A stretch of DNA of 64,000 nt, taken from positions 248,001-312,000 of the forward strand of contig VICG01000005.1 in the NCBI GenBank assembly GCA_008692225.1, in the 5' to 3' direction. The notes beneath the pieces were generated by a model. It was not told the DNA's origin. It worked only from the letters and a program-made list of their open reading frames with translations, and did no database searches. Below are positions 24,317 to 37,100 of this stretch, piece by piece. Source of the DNA: Monilinia fructicola (lineage: Eukaryota > Ascomycota > Leotiomycetes > Helotiales > Sclerotiniaceae). Position 1 is the stretch's first letter. The number at the start of each line of letters is the position of its first letter. The position numbers and the translations under genes are program-made.

Positions 24317-25221
24317 TGTGAAAATGGCTGGCTGTACTATGGAATTTGAGAATGAGGATTAAATGAATGAAGATTAAATGTCTGATGATAGATGATAGAA
24401 GATCCACGTATTTTTGAGAATGCTGAAATCTAGATAAGATATCACCTACCTAGTCGTCCTTATTATTAGTATACGAGTACTAGGTAGGTAGGTATCTTGC
24501 CTGAATCGTGAAGTCTCATTCAAAAATTATTAATCGGCAAATGACGCATTGAATTCACATTAGATCATTATTTTGATAAGGCGGTGAGCATCATTTGGTG
24601 GGGGGGGCAGAACTTTTTGAGATTGTGTGAACATCCCCGGCCCACCCGTAGCCCATCCATTTCTAAACTGGCAGAATTCATAAAGCGGTCAAGCATTACG
24701 ATTATTCGGTTTTGTATGGAGTATTGCATCTATGGCCGGGGATGATAGATAATCGATCATCATCCATACTATGAGAACGTGGACCATGGCAACCAGAGTT
24801 TATTAGGAACCATCCAGATCTCAATGTTCTTGATATTCAAGTAGGCGACGGCAACGACGAGAACGGCAACAGCGACGACGACGAACAAGATCACTAGGTG
24901 ACTACTACCACAATAACTACCACAATACTACAACAACAACTACTACTACAACTACTACCACAACTACTACAACAACTACTACTTTTTTATGGATTTTCCA
25001 TTCGTTTGACAATAAATCTTATCCTTCTATCATTCTCTTCCTGTATTATACTTTTCGAAGTCATACATAGTCAGTCGGCCGTCACCCCTCTTTAGGTCCT
25101 TGCAATTATACCTGTCCGGAGTACTACCAAAGCGTCGCCGCGGGAAAATCAGCTTAGCTAAACCTCCCCAGGATCCCCCAACTCAGAGTATTTTCTACAT
25201 AATAGAAGCCTCTCATTTTCA
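24317..25221. other. divergent promoter region of TCF25 and PP2C genes
   Basis: Space between two divergent start codons. It holds a trinucleotide-type microsatellite (separate entry) and short copies of ctaggtaggtaggta near 24480. No gene seen. Confidence 0.45.
24901..24985. repeat. ACT/ACA trinucleotide-rich microsatellite
   Basis: Imperfect tandem actactacc, acaacaact and related triplets, about 240 bp upstream of the phosphatase gene start. Confidence 0.8.
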
Positions 25222-27130
25222 ATGCGTCGAGTAGCGTTAAGAGCGATTCGCACTGCGAGACAATTGCCTGCTCTTCGTAGCACTCGTGGTAGCATATTTC
25301 AACCTTCGAACCATGGTCTAAGCGTACGCTTTTCTTCCGGTAGAGCTCCTTTTCCAAAATCAACACCATCATCAACATTACCACTTCAAAGTTCCGTCAT
25401 CCCAGCATCAATGTATTGGCGAAGGTTCTCCTTGGCCGTCGTTTCAGGCTTCGTTGGATATGGCGCATGGTACACATACAACGGAGACGGAACTCTTATC
25501 AAAGAAGCCAATCCATTTTCGTCCGCACAAAAACCGCCCGGATTTGCAACTAGTACTATCTATCCAACACCGATCGGGCCTGAAGAGACCTTAGATGCTA
25601 GGAAGGCTGTAATCATCGGCACAGATGGTCTTTATACTGACACCATTGAAGGTCCAATTTCAAAGGATACCGACGATTCTGGCAGAAAGGTTCTAGAGAT
25701 GTTAACACCGGATCAAGCGACATCAAAATGAGAAGAAATGAGGAATCTTATTTTATCGGTCGTGGCAAGGGAGTCTTGCGATACGATGTAGTCCAAATTC
25801 CAAGCAACGATCCCATTGAAGACGATCATTCTGAAAAGATTATTGAAACCAACGAGGCAATTGGCGCAGCCCCAAATTCAGCATCGGACTGGATGTTCTG
25901 GGGTGTCTTTGATGGGCATTCGTATGTCTTCACTCTTTCATCTTCAGACTAGCATTATTACTGACATCCGAACAGAGGCTGGACCACATCTGCCAAATTG
26001 CGACAAGTATTGATCAATTACGTCGCTAGGGAGCTCAATTCTACTTATCAGGCCTCTCCAAATCCTTCCACTGAAGCCATTGAAACCGCAATGAAAACTG
26101 GTTTCACACGACTTGACAACGAAATTGTACATGAAAGTGCACAGAAAGTAATGAAGGGCAATTCAAAACTGGTCGCAGCTGAGTTATTAGCCCCAGCGTT
26201 ATCGGGATCATGCGCGCTTCTTTCTTTCTATGATACAAACACTGGCTCTTACGTGTAGCATGCACAGGAGATTCTCGCGCAATCCTTGGACGACGAAGCG
26301 ATAGTGGAAAATGGGCTGCTACAGCTTTATCGACCGATCAAACTGGTAGCAACCAAGATGAGGAGGCCAGAATGCGAAAGCTACATCCTGGAGAAGATCA
26401 TGTCATCAGAAATGGCCGAGTTTTGGGTGGTCTGGAACCAACTCGTGCATTCGGTGATGCAACTTATAAATGGACTCGTCAAGTCTCAGAAAGACTCAAG
26501 GAGTCTTTCTTTGGACGAACCCCATCCAATCTTCTTAAAACCCCCCCATATGTCACCGCGGAACCCGTAGTCACAACCACCAAAATTCAACCCGAGAGAG
26601 GAGATTTCGTTGTGATGGCAACAGATGGACTCTGGGAGATGCTCTCCAATGAAGAGGTAGTTGGTTTGGTTGGCCAATGGATTGATAAGCATTCTTCCGA
26701 TTCAAATGGAAACTCTGCGAGTTCATGGACAAAAATGTTCACAGCATCGCAAAAGGGACTGCCAGTAGAGGCAAGTAAGGAAAATGGCAACAGTGGCCAG
26801 AAAGCTCCAATTCGACAACGTCAATGGGGCGTTAAGGAGAGCGATAGATTTGTTGTGGAGGACAAGAATGTTGCCACACATTTGGTCCGAAATGCATTAG
26901 GTGGAAAGGATAAGGATATGGTTTGTGCCTTGCTGTCGCTACCTGCTCCTTACTCTAGAAGATATCGGTACTTAATTCCCCTTTTCGTCCCCCACCCTTG
27001 ATTGCACTAACAGATCTACAGAGATGATCTTACAGTTGAAGTTATCTTCTTTGGAAACGGCCCAAAATCAGGAGATATAGTAGTCAACAAGGAAGCAAGT
27101 GCAAGCGCAAATATCAAGCCTAAACTATAA
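25222..27130 (+). CDS. PTC5: mitochondrial PP2C-type phosphatase (Ptc5-like pyruvate dehydrogenase phosphatase), two frame breaks
   Basis: Exons 25222-25921, 25976-26967 and 27022-27130. An Arg-rich, acid-free N-terminus (MRRVALRAIRTARQLPALRS) is a likely mitochondrial presequence, followed by a hydrophobic segment (FSLAVVSGFVGYGAWY). PP2C motifs appear in order: DDHSEKI, FWGVFDGHSGWTTS, SGSCALLSFYD, ACTGDSRAILGRR, ILGGLEPTRAFGD-like (VLGGLEPTRAFGD), FVVMATDGLWEM. The sequence around GRGKGVLRYDVVQIPSNDP is typical of the Ptc5 branch, which reactivates pyruvate dehydrogenase in the matrix. The frame breaks twice: at the A4 run 25725-25728 (ATSK to RRNEESY) and at 26252-26257 (TGSYV to ACTGDSR). 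Both sides are conserved, so these look like indels rather than decay. Confidence 0.85.
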
Positions 27131-28185
27131 GGAATTCATAGAGCCTAGTTTCTCCCTTTCAGCGTGTATTATGTAGCATTTATCTTTCTTTGCGTGTTTC
27201 TTTAGGGCATGATAGGTGTTATACCCCAAGATCTCAGTCTAGACAATGTCAGGGTTTGAACTATCGGAGTTCTTGCTTTAGCTAGATCTGGTCAATTGAC
27301 TCTTTTGCTGTATCTTTTTTGGATTATGTTTTCTTCAATGTGATCTCATGTGGAGCTTACTGAGCAATTGAATTATTATGATATGGTTTATGATATGCAA
27401 TCTCTTCAAACATCAAGTTTGGAAAAACAGGGACAGCTCTCCCGATCTTGGCAGACCACTGGTGGACTTATGATATGACAGGGAAAGTTGCAAAATCTCA
27501 GTCATATAGAGGATTGTCTTACTTTCTATCATCACCATCTGTGTCAATATCACCACACACGTCAACTCATTAATCAAAAACATAATCGCATCGCACTTCC
27601 CAATGTGTTATCTGCTATTCCTATCTTCCCCTTTTCTCTACCGCAAGGATATTCGTATCACCTCATCGAAATCGAATGCGTAAGATCAACTACGTGGAAA
27701 GGGGGCGATATAGATATTTGCTCGGAGAAACAGCCCGTGATTGGAGCTTGAATTTCAACTCGCTGGTTTTCTTGTCAGTCACCCAATATAATAGTTCTTG
27801 ACCCCCTCTTTTGGTGACCATATCCAGATTTTATCTAGGCTTGTCTTGTCTCAAATGACCATCATTTTTGGTTTTACCATAAGTTTTACTGGGATCCTGG
27901 GAAGATGGAAGATGTGTGGAAATGGGTTGGATTTTATATAGGCACGTGAGTTCACTGTCGATTTGGTGGATGGATTGTATCAATACATTTTATAGTGTGA
28001 ATATTGGAAAAATTCGATTACAAACATGGAAATGATGTCTTACATCACTGATTTTTTGGGGTTTATTTTCCTTGGATTATCTTTTAGCTCCTCACTTTTT
28101 TTCATTTGAATACAGTGTTGCATACTTGCACTCAATCAACTCTTTCAGATTTCGCGGCAGCGATATCATACTCCTAAAGAGTCTT
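27131..28185. other. convergent intergenic region
   Basis: About 1 kb between the 3' ends of the phosphatase gene and the next minus-strand gene. Only short shadow frames; no gene or repeat recognised. Confidence 0.45.
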
Positions 28186-29700
28186 TCAGTAATAATCATC
28201 TGGGGGTCCACTCCCGGGTGCCCAACTGTGATCCAACATGCTCTCCCTTTCTTGTTTCGCTAGTTTCTTTCTTTCGGCCTCCCAATCATGTCCACCGAGC
28301 ACATAATCATATGCTACGATTTTCTCTTGTGAACCTTCGCCTTTCCCCTTTAACCTCTTTTCGAGTTCTTCTTTTTTGCCATCAATCCATGCAACTTCCC
28401 GTTCAAAGCCTTCAATTAATTCACCAATGACCTTAATTTGTTCATCAAGTGGCGGAAAATCAAGCGCTTCGGTTGCGGACACATCCTCGGTTTGGTTGAT
28501 CGATTTCTGCAACTTTTGGATCACACTTCTGATTTCACTATCGGCAGTTGACAGAGCCTTTTGAGTATCTGTGATCCGGGATAAAAGCACATGTTCATAA
28601 CCCTCGGTATCACCATCACTCTTGCCACTGAGTCGTTGAAGCAGTTGGTAGGCTTTCTCGAAATTGAAATTATCCCAGTTCCGATTTTGAGCCTCCTTGG
28701 TCATGCGTGGTTCTATCGTCCGTAAATTATATTGAAGCTCTCTCCTTTCTTGGCAGGCCTCGGCAACCTCCATCTGGAATTCATATGTCTTGTCATGGAT
28801 GTTTCTAACTTCTTTCTCCAACGCTTCGAAGAAGTAGAGCCAGATCTCTGCGATCTTTTTGCGTCCTGCTGAATTCGATTGATCTGATGCTTTCCACGTG
28901 TCTTTGGGCTTGGCTTTGACAAGCCCTTTCTTTAAAACTTTACACCAATCGTTTAACCTTCCTACAACTTGATATGTAAACTTTCGATGTTCTCCAATAA
29001 CTTCTGAGAATTTCCAAGCATTATTTCGAAAGCTTTTGATACGAGAGATGAGATTTGGACCATGCTCTGAGATGTCCGGTACACTTTCTGCCAGTTTGTT
29101 GATAGTATATCTGATATCCGCATATGCAACTTTCAAGGGGTCGAGATAGTAAACATTGTTTATATTCGTGAGGCGAAGAAGGGGAGATTTCAACTCTCCG
29201 GGGGATATTTTACGAGGATAAGGATCGCGCCAAATGAGATCTTCACTTTCCATATCATGCAGAAGGCTCTCCTCATTTTCGTATGCAAGGTCGTCTATTT
29301 CCAAATCGAGCGGAGGTTTCATCATCTCTACGCTTGCTTCTGCTCTTTTGGGATCCCAAGGAGCCTCATCCTTCCAGGAATGAACCCTTTTTGCGGACGG
29401 GCCTTCCCTCCAGCGCAGAATGGAGATGACGATCAAAGTAAGGCCTGTGATAAGAATTCCATTGCGAATTATTCCCACATTCCAAAGACTACATATTGTC
29501 TCTATCAAGTATCGCCGGACCCAAAATCTACCCTGTGGTCTTAATCGTTCAGGTTTCTTTGGACTTCTGGGAAGGGCAGGTTCAGGCTTCCTGGAAGTTA
29601 TAACTTTTCGTGGTGAAGGATTTGAGCTACCGGAATCTGTGGATCCGGACATATTGAGTCGTCGGCGGAAAGATGGAGAGTTGTTGTTGACTGTAGACAT
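28186..29700 (-). CDS. single-exon membrane-anchored coiled-coil hypothetical protein, 504 aa
   Basis: An uninterrupted frame from ATG 29700 to TGA 28186. The first 75 residues are Ser/Pro/Arg-rich and basic (FRRRLNMSGS, RSPKKPERLRPQGRF), then one hydrophobic segment at about residues 77-95 (IIRNGILITGLTLIVISIL), then 400 residues rich in charged helices with likely coiled coils (EELEKRLKGKGEG; RKKLAKQERESMLDH). The topology suggests a tail facing the lumen or cytosol from a single-pass membrane anchor. I do not recognise a named family. Codon use and the clean long frame support a real gene. It is divergent from the HEXXH protein gene at 30228, with 527 bp between starts. Confidence 0.8.
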   Translation of the reverse strand: MSTVNNNSPSFRRRLNMSGSTDSGSSNPSPRKVITSRKPEPALPRSPKKPERLRPQGRFWVRRYLIETICSLWNVGIIRNGILITGLTLIVISILRWREGPSAKRVHSWKDEAPWDPKRAEASVEMMKPPLDLEIDDLAYENEESLLHDMESEDLIWRDPYPRKISPGELKSPLLRLTNINNVYYLDPLKVAYADIRYTINKLAESVPDISEHGPNLISRIKSFRNNAWKFSEVIGEHRKFTYQVVGRLNDWCKVLKKGLVKAKPKDTWKASDQSNSAGRKKIAEIWLYFFEALEKEVRNIHDKTYEFQMEVAEACQERRELQYNLRTIEPRMTKEAQNRNWDNFNFEKAYQLLQRLSGKSDGDTEGYEHVLLSRITDTQKALSTADSEIRSVIQKLQKSINQTEDVSATEALDFPPLDEQIKVIGELIEGFEREVAWIDGKKEELEKRLKGKGEGSQEKIVAYDYVLGGHDWEAERKKLAKQERESMLDHSWAPGSGPPDDYY

Positions 29701-30227
29701 ATTGCTAGAAATTTTTATAGGTTGTGATCATGGGAAGCGGATGGTCTCGGTATTGATGAAATATTTGATCTTATGACAGTAGGAAAGTCTTTATGACGGT
29801 CTCATGTCCGGATTGGGCAATCAGACAATACTTCTTTTAGAGAGAAAAGTACAGTTAGACAAAGAAAGTGGAATCATTGCTGACTCGGAAAAAAAATCGT
29901 TCTTTTGAAAGAGTGAAAATGAAGTGGAACAAATAACATTGAAAAAGGCATGCTAGTCTCAATCCCTCTTGTTTATTGTGATTAATCTCACTAAGATATA
30001 CTGGTTCTGGCACTATAATCTGAAAAGCCCGTCAGTAGCTCTTTGTAGCTATTATTCTTATTTTGATTTCAAAATCTATAACTTTCAAACAAAGCCTGCA
30101 CTGTGTACCGGAAACAGATTAATGAAAAAGCCCTGATTTACTACAAAGTGGAACAAACACTACCAAAACAAAACATCCGTTGAACATCTATCGTAACACG
30201 AATTACATATCATTTTAGAGAAGCATC
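29701..30227. promoter_or_regulatory. divergent promoter region
   Basis: Lies between two divergent start codons. AT-rich, no recognised site. Confidence 0.4.
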
Positions 30228-32627
30228 ATGGCACAACAGCCACCGAAACCAAGTGCTAATGCTGGCAAATATGGACCGTGGAAACGAAATCCCAATATAT
30301 CAGGCCTTACACCACTTCCTTCCCTTTTCCCAAAAGCCCGAGTTGATCCTGAGGAACTAAACGCGAGAATGAGGATTGAGAAGTTCCAAAGGAAAATATT
30401 ACACACTTTCACGGCGAGAGAGTTGGCGGATATGGACGTCATAACCGATAGGGAATTGAGTAGTCCGAGTTTAGGCAACCCAGTTATGCCAATGTTAAGA
30501 CAAAACAGATGGGAAATAAAACCCTCTCAGCCACAGTTCACGAGAGATAATATGTATCCTTTGATTATTGATGGGGAAATGAAGGGCGAGTGGTCGATGC
30601 ACAATCCTTTAGTATTTGAGATCATGAAGCCTATTCTAAAGATAGCTACCAGGACTATAAATAGCATGTATACATTACCGTGGGTAGGAAGCAACCTGCT
30701 ATGCTGCACTCACAATAGTATCTTCATTACTGACTTAGGAATTAGTTTGGGGCCCTACTTTTTGGTGATAGATTTCCAATAGATGAACGGAGGAAACGTC
30801 CAGAAGATCTTGAGAAGATCTCGAAGATCACTACGTCCTTCCATCCATGCGAAAATATTAACCTCGAAATGGTGCAAGCAAGGATGGAAAAAGTGTTTGA
30901 TGATTTGGAGAAGATCTGGAATCTTACATTCGGATTCATGATGCCCAAGGAAGATCCTCGAGGTTTGGAACATGACGATGATGATGACGGTAGCAATGAA
31001 GAGGATAATGCAACTTTACATGGAATTTGCGTGACGAATTATGCGCAAATGAAGTATGTGCATGAAAAAGGGCAGTCGTGGGGCATTTGGATCTTCTTAA
31101 GTTACAAGCAGGTCGAGACATTGTTTAGAAAAGACTTGACATCGGCGGAAAGGAGAATGGTTGAGTGGGCCGCAGCAGTCACCATTGTGCATGAGATTAT
31201 CCATGCCATTACTTACATTGCTCCTGGAAACCATATCACGCCGGAACAAAATCTATATGAGGATACACCTCCTCCTTTTTTCGATCAAGAGCCGTTGGCA
31301 GAAGCTGGATTTAGTTTTGAAGCTGCTGTAAGTTCTGTACAATCTCAATTTTCCAAAGATGCGTCCTAAAGATGAATTTTATAGTTGAACGGAGGAATAT
31401 GTAAAGCCTTTTTGCTTACTGAGTCTGGATTGCCTTATGGTCATTGGTTTGAGACTTTATGGCCGACAGTAGAAGCACAGGAGCTATGCGCATCAGAAGC
31501 TATAACATTGACTAACCCCGACCCTTTCCTATATCAAGAACTCTTTCCCATTCCAGTCTCTTTTTATGAAGATATCCAGCAAAAAGCCTTCTGGGATGGA
31601 ATGGTTGAAAGATTTGGACACAAACTATTCCAATATCGATTCCTAAACGAAGGGGCTCGCATAGATTTTACGTTGCAAGAGACTATAGAAACACCGATTC
31701 TGTTCGACGTCGCCACACCCACAAGACTTCCAAGGGCAAATCGTTACCTGGAATTTACCTCTGAAAATCTGAGAGAGAGATGGGGGAAAATCAATGAACT
31801 TAACGGCATACAGAAAATATCGCAGCATGACAGAGAGCTCGAGATGCTTGCCAAATTGTTCCTGGACAGTTCAAAGACAGAAAACGAGTTTTGGCGTCAC
31901 GTTCATCACCAAAGCCTCAGTGTTGATTCAATAATGCAAGAACTGTTACTTGACAGTATGTCTCACCAAGAACAGATAGATAGGCTTACACGATTGATCA
32001 AGCTCGTTGCAACTATCGTGCGAAATCACCAGATGACAGTTAATCTACTATTGGCAGGCGATACAACCCAAAACCCGAAACTCGCAGGATCTTTGCTGGA
32101 GAAGAGAAGGAATACTCTGCTTTCGTGGAATCGAGGCACCAACATATTCATCTTCGAATGTAAAGAGAACCAACACATCCGACTATATCCAGAACACATG
32201 AGAAACCTCTCCATTTCCTCGGCATCTTTGGAAATTTGTCGCATGCGCCTTTTCACACCGGGATTCACGCCAGAATCTCAGCGCTCACCGCTCGAATTTC
32301 ATGAATACGCTCTCATGATAAAGCTAGAATCATTCATACAACGACGGCAAATTTTGCTAGTTCATGAATGTTGTTCTCAGCTTCGTGCTATCGAAGGTTG
32401 TTTCACTTTTTGCTACGCTCTGTGTGCATTTCTCGTTGCTCTTTCTTCAACACGGGATTGAGTTTTCAAAAGATAGGCCGTGGGAGGTGGAGAACGTCAC
32501 GCAAGAATATTATCTATTTCTGAATATTAATCGGAGGGCGCCAGCGCCGTGGCAGGATGCTCTCAAATTTTGGAATGTGGTAGCGCAAGTGGCATTAGAA
32601 AACCTAAAGATATTTCACCAGATGTAA
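30228..32627 (+). CDS. hypothetical protein with a HEXXH zinc-peptidase-like motif, 734 aa
   Basis: Exons 30228-30683, 30746-31327, 31385-32396 and 32473-32627 join in phase and give one clean protein; the last intron uses weaker sites. No signal peptide or membrane segment is seen. The middle part contains TIVHEIIHAITYIAPGNH at about residues 298-315, where HEIIH (301-305) is a HEXXH motif in a predicted helix, followed about 33 residues later by EPLAEAGFSFEAA, which could supply a Glu ligand (about 338-344) as in gluzincin peptidases. An acidic insert (DDDDDGSNEE) precedes it. The C-terminal half is helical and has no motif I know, ending NINRRAPAPWQDALKFW. The combination suggests an uncharacterised fungal metallopeptidase or a degenerate relative, but activity is unproven. 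Function in the cell unknown. Confidence 0.75.
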
Positions 32628-33574
32628 TATAACTATGATTGATTTGGTTTATTCGATCATCGTGGCTGTAGAGTAGATATTCCCGCGTCCGGTGGGCAAA
32701 GGGCTTCAAAGCGGGAAAGTGCTTCATTATTTTGATGAAGTACATATGCGAAAAGGATTGTAGTCTAGTATATACTTGCTATGTTTCTGATATGCCTATG
32801 ATATACTGGATATCTGTAATATATCTAATTACTGCAATGTATCGAATTTCGGAAATCGCCTGCTCGCGTGTATCAAAGGCGTGAAATGAAAATCTCGAGA
32901 ATCGTCTGTAGGTATCAGAAGGCTTTAATACTCTATAATTATTGTCAAGAAATAACTCGTACGAGGTTTCTTACATGAAATTAATTCAACCCATCAATTG
33001 TATCTTATTCCAGGTTGTCTGTTGATAGCTAATTAGGTCAAAATTTGATGTGGCATTACCATGGCTGTTCAATCGACGCTAAAGTAGGGGAGCCGAGAAT
33101 TGGTGAATCAACCCCAACATTAAACATACGCAGATCTTTGGGATATAAACATAGAACCTACTGCATCAATCAATCAACTGAGGATTTCAAGGTTACTTGT
33201 AGTTTGTTTGTAACTATAAGGCTCTCTTGGTGTCATATCTGGGTCCTGAAACTTGATAATGATTGGTGATCAGAACCAAACTACAATAAACATTCTATTG
33301 TATTCTTGCTTATTGTACGTTTGAAGCAAAAGTAAGCTATTGTTGAGGTTCATGAATCATTTTTCGAATACAATTAATATTCTATTGTGCAAAAATATTG
33401 TATTTCTCTGCCAGCCGAGTTCATAACCCATTTAGGAAAGATCAATGAGCCTAAGACTTCTGAACCTCATACCACAATTTTTATATCCTATGCAGAACAT
33501 TTTCTGCAATTAACTACCATTTTGAGCCCTCAGATCTCCAACCAATTACCCTCAAGCCCAAGTCCACCGCCAAA
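32628..33574. other. AT-rich intergenic region
   Basis: No gene seen; only short frames without motifs. Confidence 0.45.
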
Positions 33575-34189
33575 ATGACCCAAATGGACCAAGCTAAAGA
33601 GCCCGTGGAGCGAGAACTTTACCAACTCCCCGGTAGAATCAACATCCAAGCTCGCACTCTCCCAGAACACTATATAGTCACCTACCAAGGTGTCCGAGTC
33701 CCCCAATTTGCCACCATAACGCAGATTCCCGTCTCGGTCGACTACGAGTTCTTCCACCCCAATTTCGGCCCCTTCTACCTCCCAAATGACTACCCTGCTG
33801 TACCGTACCCAGCCAACGTTGGCATGCAATGGATTGGATATCTTGCGCCCAATCCGCAGCTCCCCGTTCCCCAAGACTGCCTGGCCTTTTACATCAATCC
33901 ATATGATATCAATGGTCCTCGTAGTACCCCCCCTCATCTACCCCCTCAAGCAAAAGTAGACGTCTTTCCTCCGGCTATACATCACGTTCAGGTCATCAAT
34001 CGGAAGATTTCTGGCTCAGTGGCGCCTCCACCACGCCCAAAGTGTCCAGCTCCTCTCTTCCAAGCTATTTGCCCTCCTCCACGGCGCAATGGCCCCGCAG
34101 GGATCATTGGTACTTTCTCTGGTGGTGTCTATGGCCTGCAGGACAGTCTGCTCAATTGTGGTAGAGGTCCTTCAAGATCAAAGGGCTGA
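33575..34189 (+). CDS. proline-rich hypothetical protein, 204 aa, single exon
   Basis: An open frame from ATG 33575 preceded by CCGCCAAA context (caaaATG). It starts with polar residues, has an aromatic/proline-rich middle (FHPNFGPFYLPNDYPAVPYP; WIGYLAPNPQLPVP) and a proline-rich, basic C-terminus (VAPPPRPKCPAPLFQAICPP) with four to five cysteines. No signal peptide or transmembrane segment. I do not know a family. The marked GC rise relative to both flanks, and codon-like composition, support a coding region. A downstream exon cannot be excluded. Confidence 0.6.
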   Translation: MTQMDQAKEPVERELYQLPGRINIQARTLPEHYIVTYQGVRVPQFATITQIPVSVDYEFFHPNFGPFYLPNDYPAVPYPANVGMQWIGYLAPNPQLPVPQDCLAFYINPYDINGPRSTPPHLPPQAKVDVFPPAIHHVQVINRKISGSVAPPPRPKCPAPLFQAICPPPRRNGPAGIIGTFSGGVYGLQDSLLNCGRGPSRSKG

Positions 34190-37100
34190 TGGGCGAGAGA
34201 ATTCTGGTTGGGATTGGCTGGAATTGGGAGGATGCAATCACTGGGATGAAGCCAGGGGCGATGATGACGATAATGATGATACGAGCTTTAACGACGAACG
34301 AAGGATCTTCTGCTTCTTTGTGCTTTCGGTAAATTTCTAGGTTAATTTGAATGTTCAATGACACAATGGGAATCGTGTCCAGCTCCGTGGTGATCTAAGT
34401 GGCTGGCTACTAGTGGCTTCAATCGATCTAAAAATGCACTTCATTATGCCTTCTATCGTGATTTTTCTTGATCTTTGACACAACCAGTGTAGTGATTACT
34501 ATTTCTCGCATTTCTTATATTGATCCGTAGAGTGGTACGTGTAGACTTTCTCAAAGATATGTGCATAGGTACTATTGGACCCCATACCACTAGAGTATTC
34601 AACAATACTATGATATTTAATACCACTGATAATATACGCAAATACTAAACCTCTATTGGCACAACTCATCTCTCGCGTCGAACTACTCGTCAGCATCATC
34701 GCTAACCATTTCTGTTCCTTCTCCACTTGTCCATTGTTGGCGCTTTTTTCCGGGTATTGTCTGCTTCGGTCCTGGGCCTGTGGAGGTGTTCCAATTCCGG
34801 AATATTCCGATTAATACCTCGACCTTTATGTCCCATCTGTTCTTGGTTAGACTTATGAATTATTGGCACCTCTAGGAAAGCTATCTTTGGTATTAGACAA
34901 TATAACAAGCAAGATCTAATTCTTTACTTCGGCATAGAACTAACTATTCGCTCAACTTTCGAACGGTTAGTACAATTACCAACATCTAGCCATTCATAAT
35001 GAGTTTATACAATTCTAACTACTGAACATGATCCATGAGATGGAAAAGTGAACGACACCTCGTTTCTTCCAGACAATGAGTGGTTCCCGGCTAATCTTCC
35101 CGAAGGAGTCTGCTAATATTCCAGCCAGGCAAGGAATCTCAATACCAGTAGATTTTTCTAAAGAGATCGCATTGCGGAAAGTATGTTCTTGCTCTTGGGG
35201 GTGATAAAAAACCATCCCATTATAATCCAGGTAGATACACACTTCTCCAATTCCATTTCGATTGCAGTGGCTGTCGCCTGACCCCTTTAGCAACGAACTT
35301 TTCAATTTTTCAATAGTTGATAAATATCGCATACTATCATCTAAACTTTCAAATCAAAAAGTTTTCTAAATATTCAATTTGTCTTAATCAACTCAGGATT
35401 AAGACTAATTTAATCATTGGGTCAGAAACAAATTGAATCTCTCAGTCTGGCACCAAGATTGAAGTTGTGTTCACTAATGATTCTCTAGCGAAAGCGGTTT
35501 ACAAATCAAGACTACCATCCCAACTCTCATCCCGAATTCATGCTGAAGATCCAGGTATATCTAACAAACCAGCGATTACTTTCCAAGCCATCTGATGAAG
35601 ACAAGTTCAATACCAGATCCCGTTTCGGCATCTCGTAACTGTTCATTGATCATTTCAGATTATATAGTTAATGTAAGGAAGTTAAGTGGTTGTGATACAA
35701 TGATACAGTTGGCCCAACCCTCATGAGATACACTTCGGCGAATGCTCTACTTGATATTAAAGTATGAAAAGTCTTGTAAGCAAAGATGTTTCACTTCCAA
35801 GCTCAAATTTGGTACCGAAGAACTATCGATCCATCTACCAACAGAGGCCAGGCTGGCTGCATGATATCAGTTTCTGTAGTACAATCAAATCCTTCCTCAT
35901 TTCAGCTATTCCACAATCGAGCTGTATAATTGTAATCATGCTTGAGTAGTAGAAGGGTGCTCGCTTAATCCTTGGTACTTCTACACTTCATGTTCGCCAT
36001 GTACTTAGAGATGAAACAGCTGTTAGCTGATGTCTGCTGGGGGACACCCTAATTTGCCAATATTCCAACACTTGCACTGCAACTTCATTAATATGATGAT
36101 TTTTTTGTTACACTGGACAGTCTACGAAATCATAGCATTTCGTTTCGGGAACACATGAACTCTGAATCCAGGGACTGAAACCAATTAACAACAGGATTCA
36201 CCCTCTCTGTGTATGTGACATATACAACTAGCAGTGCTCCTAGGTGTGGAACCATGGTCAGGATCTGGCGAATCTTCGAGCGTGGCGGCGTAAGTTTCAG
36301 TACTCTCGCCTTACTGCATAATTGTTCCACTGATGTATGACATTTGATATGTGAGTGGTATAATGTAATTATTGTTGTCCCTCTGGGGCGCAGAGCCAAT
36401 CTTATTACAGCTTTACTGCGTCCCATCCCAAACTCGCACACTAAGAAGATAATTGGAATCTTGAAAATAACTTATGTTTTTATTGATTATTAGGATTTTG
36501 TTCCGTTTTCATCATAATAAGTCCAAGTTAATTCACAGCTTAGAGGAGAAGAAGAGGCAAGATGTTTAGATATAGTACGATATTCATATCCGGAATACCA
36601 TATGACCATGAGATTTCTTAAAAGAAATCATTCAAGCTCGCTATCCTGCAGACAACAGGTCATCTGTGGTAGGAATTATCCAAGTGCATGATGTCACGGA
36701 AGCATTACTCTGTCAATAACAACAAGGAAAAACATGAGAAGCAATATTTTAATACCACAGCTGCGATACTACTTGTATTGAGATCTCTTCTTGGACAATA
36801 AATAGCAAATTGTTGAACGAAATATAGCACAGTAAGTGTTAAGAATACTCTGAATCAAGCTAACCTTAAACAATAAATACATACTGGCTAAATTCTCGTC
36901 ATAGTATTCTAGTGTTTTTTTGTCTCGCTTGTCATTCTCTGAGCTATCTCCTTCTAGACAAATCAATCTTTGGCTCAAAAAGCTCTAAGCTCATTAATTC
37001 TTTCGTCTTTTCTAGTCTTGTTGTTTATCTAGTATAGATTTGCTCAACCATTATCTATACCATGCCAATGTATAGGCGTTCACCAACATATGTTCGACGT

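Noticed and set aside
36130..36441. 103-codon minus frame
   Set aside because: No motif, no neighbour support, within an AT-rich gene-poor interval.
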